Source: Oegoconia quadripuncta (taxonomy: Eukaryota > Arthropoda > Insecta > Lepidoptera > Autostichidae). From it: 64,000 nt of DNA. The notes beneath the pieces were generated by a model that saw only the letters and a program-made list of their open reading frames with translations, was not told where the DNA came from and did not search any database. The stretch spans positions 14,417,731-14,481,730 of the forward strand of contig OX438758.1 in the NCBI GenBank assembly GCA_949316235.1, given 5' to 3'. The translations under genes were made by a program, and so were the position numbers. Shown here piece by piece: positions 34,733-44,790 of the stretch (positions within the stretch are counted from its first letter, which is position 1; each line of letters starts with the position of its first letter).

Positions 34733-35716
34733 ACCAACACTACTGAGTTGTTTTCTTCATTAGTATAAATCATCAATAGCATTTCTTACAGTCACAGCAG
34801 GCTCGTATTACACGATACAATACATTTAGTTGGTTTCACGGTTCGTGTAACAGCCGTGTACTAAATTAGCTGATTAATCATTAAGTTACTTGATACATGG
34901 CTGAGCGACGTAGCTTATAGGTACTTGAGAAACAATCGGTGTACTTATTGCCCCTTATGATGAACGATAATACCTACGACTTCCGAATAATATTATGGAC
35001 AAAATGTTAGGTAATTCGAACGCATTGTAGACTCCAATTTAAAATCGTTTGATTCACAGATTAAGTTTATACAAGTTATACAATTATGAAAAAGAAAAAA
35101 CCGGTAATTAAGTGTCGGAGTCGTATAGTCGTAACTTTGTGTAATAATTGGATGAAATATGTCTATTTTTACGGTAGGTCAACTCCAGAATAGCGGTGAA
35201 CTAATAATAGCAGATATTTCATCTTGATCAGAACTATTTTCGCTGAAACTGTCCACCCGGTACACAAGCTTGTTTTTTTTTTCGGAACTTTTGATGACAC
35301 TGTTGATGAGTTACAGGTACATATCGTTACCGACTTTCGGAACTCGTACGTATCTCAGGACCCTTCATAACCTTCAATTGTCAAGCCCATGGTGCAGCAG
35401 TTCGAGTGTCTCGCCTAAATAATTTTTTGTTCGAAATTTCGACTGCATGACCTGCCGCATGACTGCATACCTTATAAATTTCCATAAGATAGACCTAACA
35501 ATCTCCAGGGAAAATGACTTTGGGACGGATGGATATGATGAATAGAATAGTTCTGTTCCTAAAAATCCACCACTACACTCTCGAAAAATATTGAAGTGTA
35601 GCTATTGAAGATGGTTCACAAACATTGGACTTATTGTCTGTGGTTAGTACATAGTTATCAGGCGCAAAGGAGAGAAATTAATAAGAGGTTAGATAGTGCG
35701 TACGTATGGCACTCAC
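34733..35716. other. No gene seen
   Basis: AT-rich and unique-looking. An acceptor-like TTTCTTACAG at about 34781-34790 is followed by 25 open codons only. Confidence 0.35.
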
Positions 35717-35833
35717 CAGGCGAATATAACCGCGCATCATGTGACACCTTATAACGGTAATGCCTCGAGCCGGATGCGCGGGCGCCGCCGACGACACCGC
35801 GTCCGGTGACCGCCGCGTGCGGACAAACATCAT
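35717..35833 (-). CDS. Candidate first coding exon, CpG-rich, minus strand
   Basis: On the minus strand an ATGATG at 35833-35828 opens a 39-codon frame that reaches, exactly in phase, a strong donor CCTG|GTGAGT at 35716. The segment is GC- and CpG-rich (CGGACGCGGTGTCGTCGGCG) in AT-rich surroundings, as insect first exons often are. The peptide starts MMFVRTRRSPDAVSSAAPAH and has no domain I know. It could equally be 5' untranslated. It lies on the same strand and upstream of the micro-exon candidate at 22958-22987, and the phases are compatible, so the two might belong to one gene with a ~12.7-kb intron. That link is inference. Confidence 0.3.
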
Positions 35834-35879
35834 CAATCAACGATTGGCGCCAATATGTTTAAGTTGTATACCTTAGCAT

Positions 35880-36345
35880 AAAGGAAGGAAGGAAATGCGT
35901 AAGTGATGGTTTTGATTCAAAACTTTTGAGAATCAGGATAAAGAGGAATGGTGAACCAGCCTCTGGTAATAACGAAGATGATAAAGTTGTCGCAAAAAGG
36001 TATGCTGAGATGGTTTGGACATCTACAACGGGTTAGCACTTGACCTCAATCAATGGTATGAAGGTCGTGGTGGAATGAAAGAAGACTTACGAAAGAGATA
36101 TACGAAGCGAATGTGGATAGTAGTGTTGGTATGGGAAGACCACGGCGAACGTACCATGATCAAATCAGGGACGTCATAGAGAAAGGACGTCAAGAGTACC
36201 CTAAATCGACGAGCATATGAATAACCTTATGAGAGTGAATGAAGCAAAAGAGGTGTGTCAGGATCGTAGCAAGTGGAAGTCTGTGGTCTCTGCCTACCCT
36301 ACGGAAAACAGGCGTGACATTATGTATGCATGTATGTATGAAGTT
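35880..36345 (+). pseudogene. RTE-like LINE 3' coding remnant
   Basis: Reads 'MLRWFGHLQR' near 36003, then after a disruption 'GMGRPRRTYHDQIRDVIEKG' and 'QDRSKWKSVVSAYPTENRRD', the C-terminal signature of RTE-clade reverse transcriptase proteins, ending at ATGTATGCATGTATGTATG repeats. Frames shift between these blocks, so it is dead. A piece of SINE-C appears to sit between the first and second blocks (36023-36085). Confidence 0.75.
36023..36085 (-). mobile_element. SINE-C scrap (copy 7) inside RTE remnant
   Basis: ACAACGGGTTAGCACTTGAC-CTCAATCA matches the SINE-C 3' end; the rest is degraded (GAAGGTCGTGGTGGAA). Confidence 0.45.
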
Positions 36346-36779
36346 GTCGAAACAGGTACATGCAAAACAATTGTCTTAAAATATAAATATCTTCGAAACT
36401 ACTAAACCGATTTCCATCAAACTTGGCTAAGAAATATATATCAAATATACATCAGCTTTAGAAAATAAAAAAATACATTTGAAAATCTGCTGTAGTTTTG
36501 GCGCTACAATCCACAGAGAGATCCAGAGGAGAGGTACACCGACAGAAATAGCTTTCAAACTTATAACCCCTCTTTTCGTGGAGGTTAAAAATACAGTTGA
36601 TTGGATTAGAGAGACAGTAGATTGGTTTAGAGAGACAGTAGTTTGACGGTAGTACGCGCGAAGAGAAAAACGTTGTAATTGTTTATATTTGCAATAAAAA
36701 TCCAGCTAGGAACACAAACAAAGGAAGGAGAATATTGTCGTCACAATGATTTATGAAACCACAAATATATAAGGAAATG

Positions 36780-37035
36780 TAAAGAGCTGTTATAAATGAA
36801 AGAGAATCATGTATTACGACCCTAAGGTCTGGAGACGTTTACAGCACAGGCTACACTTAAAATGGTCAAATTTAACACTTCCGCCGTCAGTCTTTCCTGA
36901 ATCCCATAACCTTGGGATCTTCAAGAGCAGAGGAAATAGGCATTTACTGGGATCGCGTGCTTCATCTTCGACCACATCGTCACTTTCCATCAGGTCAGAT
37001 TGTGGTCAAACGCGAATCCAGTCAATTATAAAAAA
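36780..37035 (+). mobile_element. LINE 3' end with poly(A) (Fam-E copy 1)
   Basis: Codes 'LPPSVFPESHNLGIFKSRGN', a C-terminal motif seen in Jockey-type LINE proteins of moths, followed by TCGTCACTTTCCATCAGGTC and GTGGTCAAACGCGAATCCAG and an A-tract. Further 3' ends of this family are at 47685 and 62765. Confidence 0.65.
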
Positions 37036-37207
37036 AAAAATTTCAAGCTATACCCACCACTGTTTACAAAAGGCAATTTCCCCCTAAGAAGAAATTCAAA
37101 TGGGTGCTTTTTTGAAAAAGTTTTTATGTTACAAAAGAATAGCAAATGAGCTGGTAATGTCTACAGATGATTTTCATCCAAATATTTTATAATATGCTTG
37201 CGTGGGT

Positions 37208-37403
37208 CAACTTTTCACCAAAAAAAAACATCTATAGGCTTGCACGTTTTAACGGGCGATGTTCTCACAGCTCACGAGTAGATTTCTGTATATTTCTAAA
37301 AGTGAACCATAAATGTTGTTACAAGCATTACGCTTTTCACGTTTGGAACACCCAAACGCTTATGATCACAGACTATATGATCGTGACTTTACGTATGTAT
37401 GTA
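37208..37403 (+). repeat. Rep-D copy 4, 5' truncated
   Basis: Contains CTTGCACGTTTTAACGGGCG, CACGTTTGGAACACCCAAAC and GATCGTGACTTTACGTATGT. Confidence 0.65.
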
Positions 37404-37603
37404 AATTTATTGAAAGGAATATTTTGTATATCAATGGGAACTTTATTGAATAAAGTTATATACTTACATAAACATAACCCTTTCAAAGTATTACTGATTT
37501 AGCGGAGTGGGGTAGCGGCCAAAGTATAAAGTTTATTTACCCTCGGTAGGTACCTACTGCAGCCCAATGTAAATAAAAATAATTGGATTATAAGATTAAA
37601 TTT

Positions 37604-37789
37604 CTATATTTTCACTAACATGGCTGCCACCTGCCAATAATGCTGGCTGTCCACCTTCCAATACGGAAGCTTCATGTAGGTAGGTACATTACCCGCCTCC
37701 ACGTTCCTCAAATTGCAACTCCTGTAAGCCAGGATCACGTCGTCCATAACACTTCCAAGTATAGCTAAATTAAACTGACCTCGCGACAC
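37604..37789 (-). other. Unidentified open frame
   Basis: About 61 minus-strand codons with balanced composition ('VMDDVILAYRSCNLRNVEAG', 'MKLPYWKVDSQHYWQVAAML'). There is no canonical ATG at the start, since the first codon is GTG. I do not recognise it. Confidence 0.25.
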
Positions 37790-37808
37790 ATTAATGGCGA
37801 AATTTACT

Positions 37809-37954
37809 CCTGCCCCCGTAGCATGACAGGCGCGATAGACGTTATGTCGCGCTGGATAATATTTCTCCTGCTCTCCTCTCGCTTGGACGAAATATACAAC
37901 TATCCCACTCTCGCACCTACGTCGCGCGCGACAAAGGATGTCATGCTACGCAGG
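37809..37954. mobile_element. 146-bp MITE-like element
   Basis: Ends CCTGC...CGTAGCATGACA and the inverse TGTCATGCTACGCAGG. The interior has GTTATGTCGCGCTGG and ACGTCGCGCGCGACA. No coding capacity. Confidence 0.6.
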
Positions 37955-38328
37955 AACCTGTGATACCATCGTGCAGCCGCATGTATTCCTAGTAAGTAGT
38001 ACGAGTATATGACATTGAAGTATAATGTACTACGTACTACATTATATCACAGAGTTCCTTTCATCAGCATACCATCTATTACAATTAAATTTAAACATCA
38101 CCAATTCCAAATTACGTTAGTACCTATGTCATTTACTGGCAGTTGGTTTATGCCGCTGCTTGCTTTAGAAGCCACTGAATGGCAAGCGATAAATTCACTG
38201 AACTCATTTTCGTTGGTCCCTAGACAATTTAATATTTTGTCACGTAAGGTCATTTCCATTTTTCGCCGGATTTCAATTGCCTTTGCATCACAAATTCAAT
38301 AACTTTTATTGTGATTAAATTGTATCTA

Positions 38329-38819
38329 CAGGGTGAATTTGAATTCGTGTAATTCCCATTAACGGCGACTCCACTATTTATTACGAACAAGTGGATAGTG
38401 GAGTAGTCAAGTGGAGACGACTGATTGGTGCAGTGGTTAGTGACCCTGTCAGCGAAACCAACGGTTACGGATTCGAATCCCGCGACGGGTAAATGTTTGT
38501 GTGATGAATATGAACATTGATTCCTGAGTCATGGATGTTTATATAAATATTTATCTAGTATCCATAGTACAATCTTTGCTTAGTTTGGGACTAGATGATT
38601 GGTGTAAGTGTCTGAAATATTTATTTATTTATTTATTTAAGTTTCCCTAAGCAACCATAGTCGAATTCGATAAAAAAATTTCGATTATCAATACAAAGTA
38701 AACCATTCTGAAACTACCTTTAGTATGGAAGTGCAACAATTATCGACTGAATTCGGCTATGGTTCTTAGTGGAAAGTTGTTAAAGTAAACAGGAATTACA
38801 CGAATGAAATTTCACCCTA
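38329..38819. mobile_element. MITE-G copy 2, split by SINE-B
   Basis: Left end CAGGGTGAATTTGAATTCGT, right end ACGAATGAAATTTCACCCT, both next to TA. The internal blocks GACTCCACTATTTATTACGA and GAATTCGGCTATGGTTCTTA match MITE-G copy 1. SINE-B copy 4 lies in the middle. Confidence 0.75.
38416..38640 (+). mobile_element. SINE-B copy 4, nested in MITE-G
   Basis: Head GACGACTGATTGGTGCAGTG, B box GATTCGAATCCC, end TAGTTTGGGACTAGATGATT and an (ATTT)n tail. Confidence 0.88.
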
Positions 38820-39059
38820 TATTGTCAGTGTTGAAAATGGTGACAAGTTATGATTATTTGTTAAGCTTGTCACTGACTGGATCTGTATTATTAATCTATC
38901 GTAGCCAGATGGCCAAACCAGCCATTAGGCTGATCGTAATGTGTGGCGGATGTTTTCGCTTTTACAGAAAACTGTGCTCAGGGCATGGTGATTATAGTCA
39001 CCTTTGGATAATTCAGTGCCTAATTGAATGCGAATTAGTATTTTTGATTTATCGTTGAA

Positions 39060-39325
39060 AGCGTTGGCGATGTCTAAGGACATTTCGAGAGGACTTTAAC
39101 TCGGGCCACCGTACCGTCAACCTGCCATCTCGGAAGCCGATCTTCGGACAAGGCGGGCCCTACTTCTAGGAGATGCTTGACGAGGCGACACCATATAATA
39201 CATGTCCCTGTACGGCAAATCTGATGTCACTCCCTTTTGCCTTGACTATTCAAAATTCTTACTATGTCAATAGCATTAAGTTAAATAGGAACTAAGGCAA
39301 TAAATAATTTTTATTATTATTATTT
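39060..39325 (+). mobile_element. LINE-like 3' end with (TTA)n tail
   Basis: GC-rich block (TCGAGAGGACTTTAACTCGG, CGGAAGCCGATCTTCGGACA), then AATAAATAATTTTTATTATT. The tail shape suggests a retroelement 3' end. Confidence 0.45.
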
Positions 39326-39414
39326 CTATTTTCAATGTCATTTTATCAGCATAAGCTGGTATTGTCATACCATTTACGGACATTAACGAGGTAAATGGTA
39401 TATTCCTATTTATT

Positions 39415-39592
39415 TTAAAATCGTAAGTCAGTTTGTCCGTTTTCATCAATTTGGAGGAATTTTCTGACAATACGACAAGTATTTAAAATGGCGACTTTTT
39501 GCATAGGTATGTAAGTAGATGGTTTCAGATCAAGAAGTTTAAGGCTGTGGTGTAAATGTCTAGGGATTATTCCGGTAGTCGAAATTATTATT
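39415..39592 (-). pseudogene. LINE C-terminal coding remnant
   Basis: The minus-strand frame reads 'STTGIIPRHLHHSLKLLDL' and 'MQKVAILNTCRIVRKFLQ', a conserved C-terminal module found in many arthropod non-LTR reverse transcriptase ORFs. About 55 residues survive; the upstream part has been replaced by another repeat ending in (ATT)n at about 39585-39598. Confidence 0.7.
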
Positions 39593-39804
39593 ATTATAAA
39601 ACCCTCAGAGAGCTTATCGACCTTGTCCCACAGCAGAATCGTACGGTAGGTTGAGCGGGATTCCGCGGAACGCCCGTCCATCCTGATCAGGGCAAGCCGG
39701 CCAGTATTCCATATAGCCGGATACCTACGACCAAGGTGCGTCATGATGAAGATCTCCTCTGGGTAGTGCAGTTTCCTATAACGCTGGAAATGTTTGCCAT
39801 ACAT
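39593..39804 (-). mobile_element. LINE/SINE 3' fragment with (ATA)n tail
   Basis: On the minus strand a GC-rich segment encoding 'IWNTGRLALIRMDGRSAESR' runs to AGCTCTCTGAGGGTTTTATA and an (ATA)n tail that abuts the LINE remnant. This is the usual mark of a retroposed 3' end inserted there. Confidence 0.5.
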
Positions 39805-40437
39805 TAATACGTTCCGCCTATATATGCATTAAACTGAATGGCTAATTCCAACTATTTACGACATATCTATTACAATTGGCAACCCAGGTATCCGGTGCCA
39901 CCGCAGGGCAATCCATTAACAATAATGAAACATTATACACATAAGAAGGATGAGTCTGAAAAGTAAGTAGAAAACATTTTCGAAATATCTAATTTGAAAA
40001 AAAAACAATAATCGTTGTAATTTCATTTAAATATCGTATTTCAAAAGTGTTCCGTGCCAAGATTTGTGGTTATAATTTGGATACTTACATTGTGTAAGTA
40101 AATTATAATCTAAAATCTATAACTAGTCCAAAACTAGACGAGGCATTTACTATGATAACTAGATACCAGTAAATATACAAAAATATTCAGTATTGACCGT
40201 AACCGCCAAACCCACAACCATTTTTGATTTCAAAGGCAGGGTTACTATCCGTTACATCAATTCGTCCAATGTATCCTGCTTATCGTTTAAAGCATTAAAT
40301 CATTACAATTTAATAAAGAATTATAATTTTCTTCAAAGTTTGTATAGAATACCGAACGGCGACGCTCACAGCCGTATTGACGCAGTTAGTTTTTCTTGGC
40401 GAAAAGTTATTCCTTTCTATAGGTACTTGGTACTTAC
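39805..40437. other. No gene seen
   Basis: AT-rich. Possible intron downstream (minus strand) of the exon candidate at 40438. Confidence 0.3.
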
Positions 40438-40624
40438 CTCTACAAGAAGAATGCTTCTCAAAGACTCCGACAAGACTGGATTCCACTAAAACAATACTAT
40501 CAATGTGACTCGAGTTTACTAAGAACTCGTTACGAGGTGAAATACCTTGGCTCACGGACCCCGCGATATATCTCGCGACAGAAGCCATAAGCCTTTCCCA
40601 GAAACTTTGGCGGTCTGTGTTCAT
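40438..40624 (-). CDS. Candidate coding exon, minus strand
   Basis: From the ATG at 40624 a frame of 62 codons plus one base runs into AGAG|GTAAGTACC, a consensus donor at 40437. The peptide begins MNTDRQSFWERLMASVARYI and has balanced composition. An in-frame stop lies eight codons upstream of the ATG, so the ATG may be the real start. I see no pyrimidine-rich acceptor upstream. No domain recognised. Chance pairing of an open frame and a donor is possible. Confidence 0.28.
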
Positions 40625-40833
40625 CTTTATTAATCGTGGAGATTAAATGTTTGTTTTCGGATGTGGATATCGCAGTTTAGGTAAATCTAGAGCTCTTTAA
40701 ACGTAATAATTTTATTTTATTTATTAATTTTTATTTATTCGGAAAACCAACATCTGCAATAACACTAATACAAACTATTATAGGAAACGGAGAGCCAATT
40801 ACAGGTCCTCACAAATAGGAATACATTATAAAA

Positions 40834-41121
40834 TTAAAGAACATGAATTATCATCACACTTATACATTTTCGTTTAATGAAAATACTATGTTAAGTTATT
40901 TAGTCTAGAAACGTTCTGAAATTAAAACGGTTTGTTAAACCAAAACGAGTTGGCTGTATGGTACCGGCAGAGATAGGTTAAAGAACATGCATTATCATCA
41001 CACTTATACATTGTCATTTAATGAAAGTGCTATGTCGAGTTATTTAGTCTAGAAACGTTCTGAAATTAAAACGGCTTGATAAACCAAAACGAGTTGGCTG
41101 TATGGTACCGGCAGAGATAGA
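40834..41121 (+). repeat. 144-bp tandem duplication
   Basis: Two units (40834-40977, 40978-41121), each starting TTAAAGAACATG and ending GGTACCGGCAGAGATAG, about 93% alike by eye. The unit is non-coding. Confidence 0.9.
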
Positions 41122-41577
41122 TCTCCCGGTCAGGGCTTGTAACTGGTTTCTAAAATACCGGTAAATAAAATTTTATACCGGATTTTGGAAACGATTTCGT
41201 TCGGATCGCGTCCTGAATGGGAGCGCTACCTAAAACCTTAATAAACCGATTTAATCCAGAGACACAGTTCACGCTCCGGCGTCGTAAGTTTCTAGTGATA
41301 GAGACGGCGTCGTGGGTAAGAGCGAAATGATAACCACTAAAAACCGCTTAATTGATTCAAAACGCATTTAATTTAGCTCCTTGAGAAAAACCGATACGAT
41401 TATCGGTCCTACAATTTTTCGTCAATACTTTTATAAACGAAATTGTGACCGATTTTTTGTAGGACGTGAGCGTTGAAATATTGCAATCAATACATTCCAT
41501 TTAACTCCTACAAAAAAACGGTCACCGATTATCGGGCGAGGGTGGGCAGCCTGAAGGTCGCCGGAATTCGATGGATG
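41122..41577. other. No gene seen
   Basis: Contains repeated near-matches of 'accgat...tcggt...cctacaa' around 41400-41540, hinting at a decayed inverted repeat. Confidence 0.3.
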
Positions 41578-41739
41578 CAGAGGGCGGAGTGTGACTTTTG
41601 TTTCGACTAAAGCAGTTTGCAGTGTGCAGCGCCTCTAGCGGATGGTTTGCAAAACAATTTTTTTATTAGGGTCTTTTTTCGTAAACGCGTACGCGATGGT
41701 AAAGTAAAAAACGCGACAAAACTCACACTTCGCACATTG
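41578..41739. mobile_element. hAT-like MITE, copy 1
   Basis: Ends CAGAGGGCGGAGTGTGA and TCACACTTCGCACATTG. The second copy at 58366-58563 shares these ends plus the blocks GCCTCTAGCGGAT / GTCTCTAGCGGAT and ACGCGATGGTAAAGT (opposite orientation). CAGNG-type ends fit hAT elements, but I see no clean 8-bp duplication. Confidence 0.65.
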
Positions 41740-41754
41740 GCCGCTTCCAACCAT

Positions 41755-41811
41755 TCGCCTTGAAAATCTATGAGGCCTATGTTCAGCTGTGGACGTTCTG
41801 GGGCTGATGTC
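41755..41811 (+). repeat. SINE/RTE tail scrap
   Basis: GAGGCCTATGTTCAGCTGTG-GACG, then GGGGCTGATG, is the end block of a GATG-tailed moth SINE/RTE family, here truncated and abutting the LINE at 41812. Confidence 0.45.
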
Positions 41812-42253
41812 TTACGGTATCTTGCTGTGGGGAAATGCCGCGGATATAAATACAATCTTTGTTTTACAAAAACGAGCTGTTCGCGCAATTTATCAATTGA
41901 GACCTGCAGTGTCAGTTAGAGATAGGTTTAAAGTGCATATTCTAACTTTTTCGTCACAGTACATTTTTGAAAATCTAATGTATGTCAAAAAAAATATAGC
42001 ATCATTTAGGAAAAATAGTGATAAACATGATGTCAATACAAGAAATAAAGATAAACTTACAGGTCACATAAGTCGCCTCCGCAAAGTCAGTAATTCATTC
42101 AAAGGGTTATGTATACGCTTTTTCAATAAGGTTCCAGATGATATACAAAATCTTCCTCTCAATAAATTTAAAGAAACTATAAAACAGAAACTTATTAACA
42201 AAGCATATTATAAAATAACCGACTATTTAGATGATAATCATCCCTGGACATAA
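41789..42253 (+). pseudogene. C-terminal part of LINE reverse transcriptase ORF
   Basis: The 154-codon frame starts in an unrelated repeat tail (first ~7 codons). It then reads 'SYGILLWGNAADINTIFVLQ' and 'KRAVRAIYQLRP', the motif after the polymerase domain in CR1/Jockey-type LINE proteins, followed by 'LRKVSNSFKGLCIRFFNKVP' and 'ITDYLDDNHPW' at the C-terminus. The polymerase catalytic motif and endonuclease are absent. The copy is 5' truncated, the usual outcome of target-primed reverse transcription, but the surviving part is undamaged, so it is fairly young. Confidence 0.8.
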
Positions 42254-42505
42254 TCAGATCGTTCGCATGCCAGGCTATTTCACAATTAATAATGAAATAT
42301 AAAATCCTTTTTGTAATATAAAAACCTTTATGCAAAATCAAAGTCAAATTTTAAAAGAGCAACCCTTCGAGTTTCTTGCTTGTTCTTCTCAGGGGAAATT
42401 TGCATTTTGAACAAGCAGTAGCTTAAAAAATGTAAAATTGACTATTTTAAGTGTACTCTGTATACCTACAAAATAAAGCATTTTTGACTTTGACTTTTGA
42501 CTTTG
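41812..42505 (+). mobile_element. CR1/Jockey-like LINE, 3' end copy 1
   Basis: Contains the last ~147 codons of the reverse transcriptase ORF (41812-42253), a 3' untranslated region and a terminal run of TTTTGACTTTGAC repeats after AATAAAGCATTTTTGACTT. Copies or fragments occur at 56282-56768 and 61,000-61,800 (minus); a decayed relative is at 45385. Confidence 0.82.
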
Positions 42506-43220
42506 ATGCGATGATGAGACATATCTATTTCAATAATGCTGATCTTTACTTATAATCATATACCCATAGATCTACTCATTTGTCATATGTTGATACAGCA
42601 AACTGTATAAATTTCTATTGCTGCGGCACTAACTTTGTTACACGTATTTGTATTGTGACTTTGTGAGTATTACTTATTATTTTGTATGTATGTGTAATCA
42701 AAAATAAAAAAATATCTTATCTTATCTCAAACATACAAAGTGATTGAACACGTGCTCTGTTTCTGTATGCGCCATAAAAATACGAACAAATCCTAAAGTT
42801 TCGAGGGTTCCGTATTCCATTTACCTGTATTTAAAACTTGAACCCTAAGTATTTTATATTTAGAAACCCCGATACCTCATTGAATGTTATAATACATTTT
42901 ACATTTTCATTTTTCATAATAATCACTTTGTTCGTCGGTATGTCTGTCCACGTGTCAAAGCCCTATTTCCTTTCACTTGTGCCAAAAGGATCAAGATTCT
43001 AGGTCACCGGGAAGTCTCTACCCATAAGTTTTGATTCAGTGACTGGAACTTTTAGTATAAAAGTGCGCTTTTAAAGACAGCATCTTTTTCATGCGTTACA
43101 TTAGAAAATTTTACACCAGTGTAGGACTATTATATATTACATTGAATACTAAATTCAATATTAATTTTAACTTGAGACCTCAAATCCTTTCTGAGAAAAA
43201 TGGTCTTCAAATGTTTATTA
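42506..43220. other. No gene; possible Rep-I scrap
   Basis: A GAGGGTTCCGT at about 42800 and TCGGTATGTCTGTCCACGTG at about 42936 recall Rep-I, but too decayed to place. Confidence 0.3.
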
Positions 43221-43337
43221 TATATGAAAACATCCACAGCTCGACACGTGTACATTCATCATACAAACATATGCTCTAGCGGGATTCGAACCCGTGACCT
43301 TTTAGAATAGCCATTTCTAACCACTAAACAGGTCGTC
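43221..43337 (-). mobile_element. SINE-A copy 3, head half only
   Basis: Plus view: GCTCTAGCGGGATTCGAACC, GTGACCTTTTAGAATAGCC, ending ACTAAACAGGTCGTC. The body is missing. Confidence 0.82.
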
Positions 43338-43734
43338 AACATCCACAAGCTGATGGATAAATATCTAAACACGAATTAAGTTGCAAAACGTTTCATCTCA
43401 TTATTTTCTCAACTGGCCGATCAATGCCCATTATCCAAACTGACATTCAGTCTATAAACACAACTGACAGGCTCTCCAATATCCTTAAAGTAACGAGATA
43501 TGACAGCCAATATCCTTTATCAAAACTTAGCCGTGAAGGTGAAATATGAGCGGAAGTTTAAACCACCCCAACATGATGTGAGGGTGGCCGTAAAGGACAC
43601 TAATCTTCTATTGATTTACCGCAAGCTTGTAGGCGGCATTGTGGTCAGCATTCCTAAAACGTGAGTATACACTAATATTATGAATGAAGGAAGCACTCGT
43701 GGCATAGTCAAATTCGCTATCCGTTTAAGTGTGG
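43338..43734. other. No gene seen
   Basis: No recognised repeat in this interval. Confidence 0.35.
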
Positions 43735-44006
43735 TTTTGGCAATCAAATAGAATAGAACCAACCCACCTCTTCCCGTGGGTGTCGTTAAAGGCGACTAAG
43801 AGACTTTCCACCGAAAAACTTCTATACATCTGCACGTTTCAAAGGCGATGGGCTCACCCCCTGTCACGTGTACATTTCTGTAATTTCGTAAGGTGAACCG
43901 TCGATGTTGTTTCAATCATTAAACTTTTAATGTTTGCAACACTCAAACATCATTATTTGGGATATCTCCGACCACCCTATTTGGGATAAAGGTCGTGACG
44001 TTATGT
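43735..44006 (+). repeat. Rep-D copy 5
   Basis: GTGGGTGTCGTTAAAGGCGA, ATTAAACTTTTAATGTTTGC and GGGATAAAGGTCGTGACGTT follow the family order. Its tail touches the palindrome that follows. Confidence 0.75.
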
Positions 44007-44079
44007 ATGTTTATTACACTACCCTATTTTTAGGAAATCTAATTAGATTTCCTAAAAATAGGATAGTGTAATAAACATA
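44006..44079. repeat. Near-perfect palindrome, 37-bp arms, no loop
   Basis: 44006-44042 and 44043-44079 are reverse complements with one mismatch (C at 44023 against the opposite arm). The centre is AATCTAATTAGATT. It starts exactly at the end of Rep-D copy 5. Confidence 0.93.
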
Positions 44080-44106
44080 TAATTTTGAAAGGAACACTAT
44101 AATTTT

Positions 44107-44340
44107 GACAACCTGTTTGGTGTAGTGGTTAGCAACTCTGGCCACTATACCAATAGGTTTCGGGTTCGAATCCCGTTAGGGGCATGTGTTTGTGTGATGA
44201 ATACGGACATTTTTACCCTAGTTATAGATGTTTTCATTTATAATATTAATAAGTATTTATTTACCACAAAAATGTATCTATGTAGTATATCAACCATCTG
44301 GTATCCACAACACAAGCGTATAGTTTCTTACTGTGGAAAC
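44107..44340 (+). mobile_element. SINE-A copy 4, 3' truncated
   Basis: Head GACAACCTGTTTGGTGTAGT, B box GGGTTCGAATCCC, body to ACCATCTGGTATCCACAACA and TTCTTACTGTGGAA, then an abrupt switch to 5S-like sequence. Confidence 0.88.
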
Positions 44341-44520
44341 GATTAGCGACGTTCGAAGGCGCGATCAGTGCATGGATGGGTGACCACTTGTTGCTTCTTT
44401 TTACAAACGAGTGTTCCCGCGGTTCGTAGGGCACGGTAAACGGTAATGGAAGACAGACGCTGAGCCTACAGGCGAGTTCAAACTGGGGACTACTGGTCTG
44501 CAGTGCTTCGACAAATTATT
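44341..44520 (+). mobile_element. 5S-SINE copy 2, fused to SINE-A
   Basis: GATTAGCGACGTTCGAAGGC-GCGATCAGTG then CATGGATGGGTGACCACTT keeps the 5S rRNA C box GGATGGGTGACC. The body has GGTTCGTAGGGCACGGTAAA. It starts at the base after the SINE-A break. Confidence 0.72.
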
Positions 44521-44599
44521 GTATCTTTTCGTAGCACAACTTGATAGGTTACATGGTTATCTTGACGGCGATATACTTAGGTAATTCGCATTTATATTA

Positions 44600-44790
44600 T
44601 TAGTATCTGTCGCCCGCGACTGCGTGCGAGTGGAACATTTCATTAAAACCAATCCAGCGAAAAAAAAATGCCTAGTCCAGGTCCTTATCTGTCAACCAAC
44701 CAAATTTTACCCAAATCCGTCCAGCCGTTTAGGCGTGAAGAGGTAACAAATACAAACAGACAAACTTTCGCATTTATAATATTATTTGGA
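44600..44790 (-). repeat. Lep1/Helitron-like repeat, copy 4
   Basis: Plus view: GTCGCCCGCGACTGCGTGCG, AAATCCGTCCAGCCGTTTAG, ending AACTTTCGCATTTATAATAT. Confidence 0.6.
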
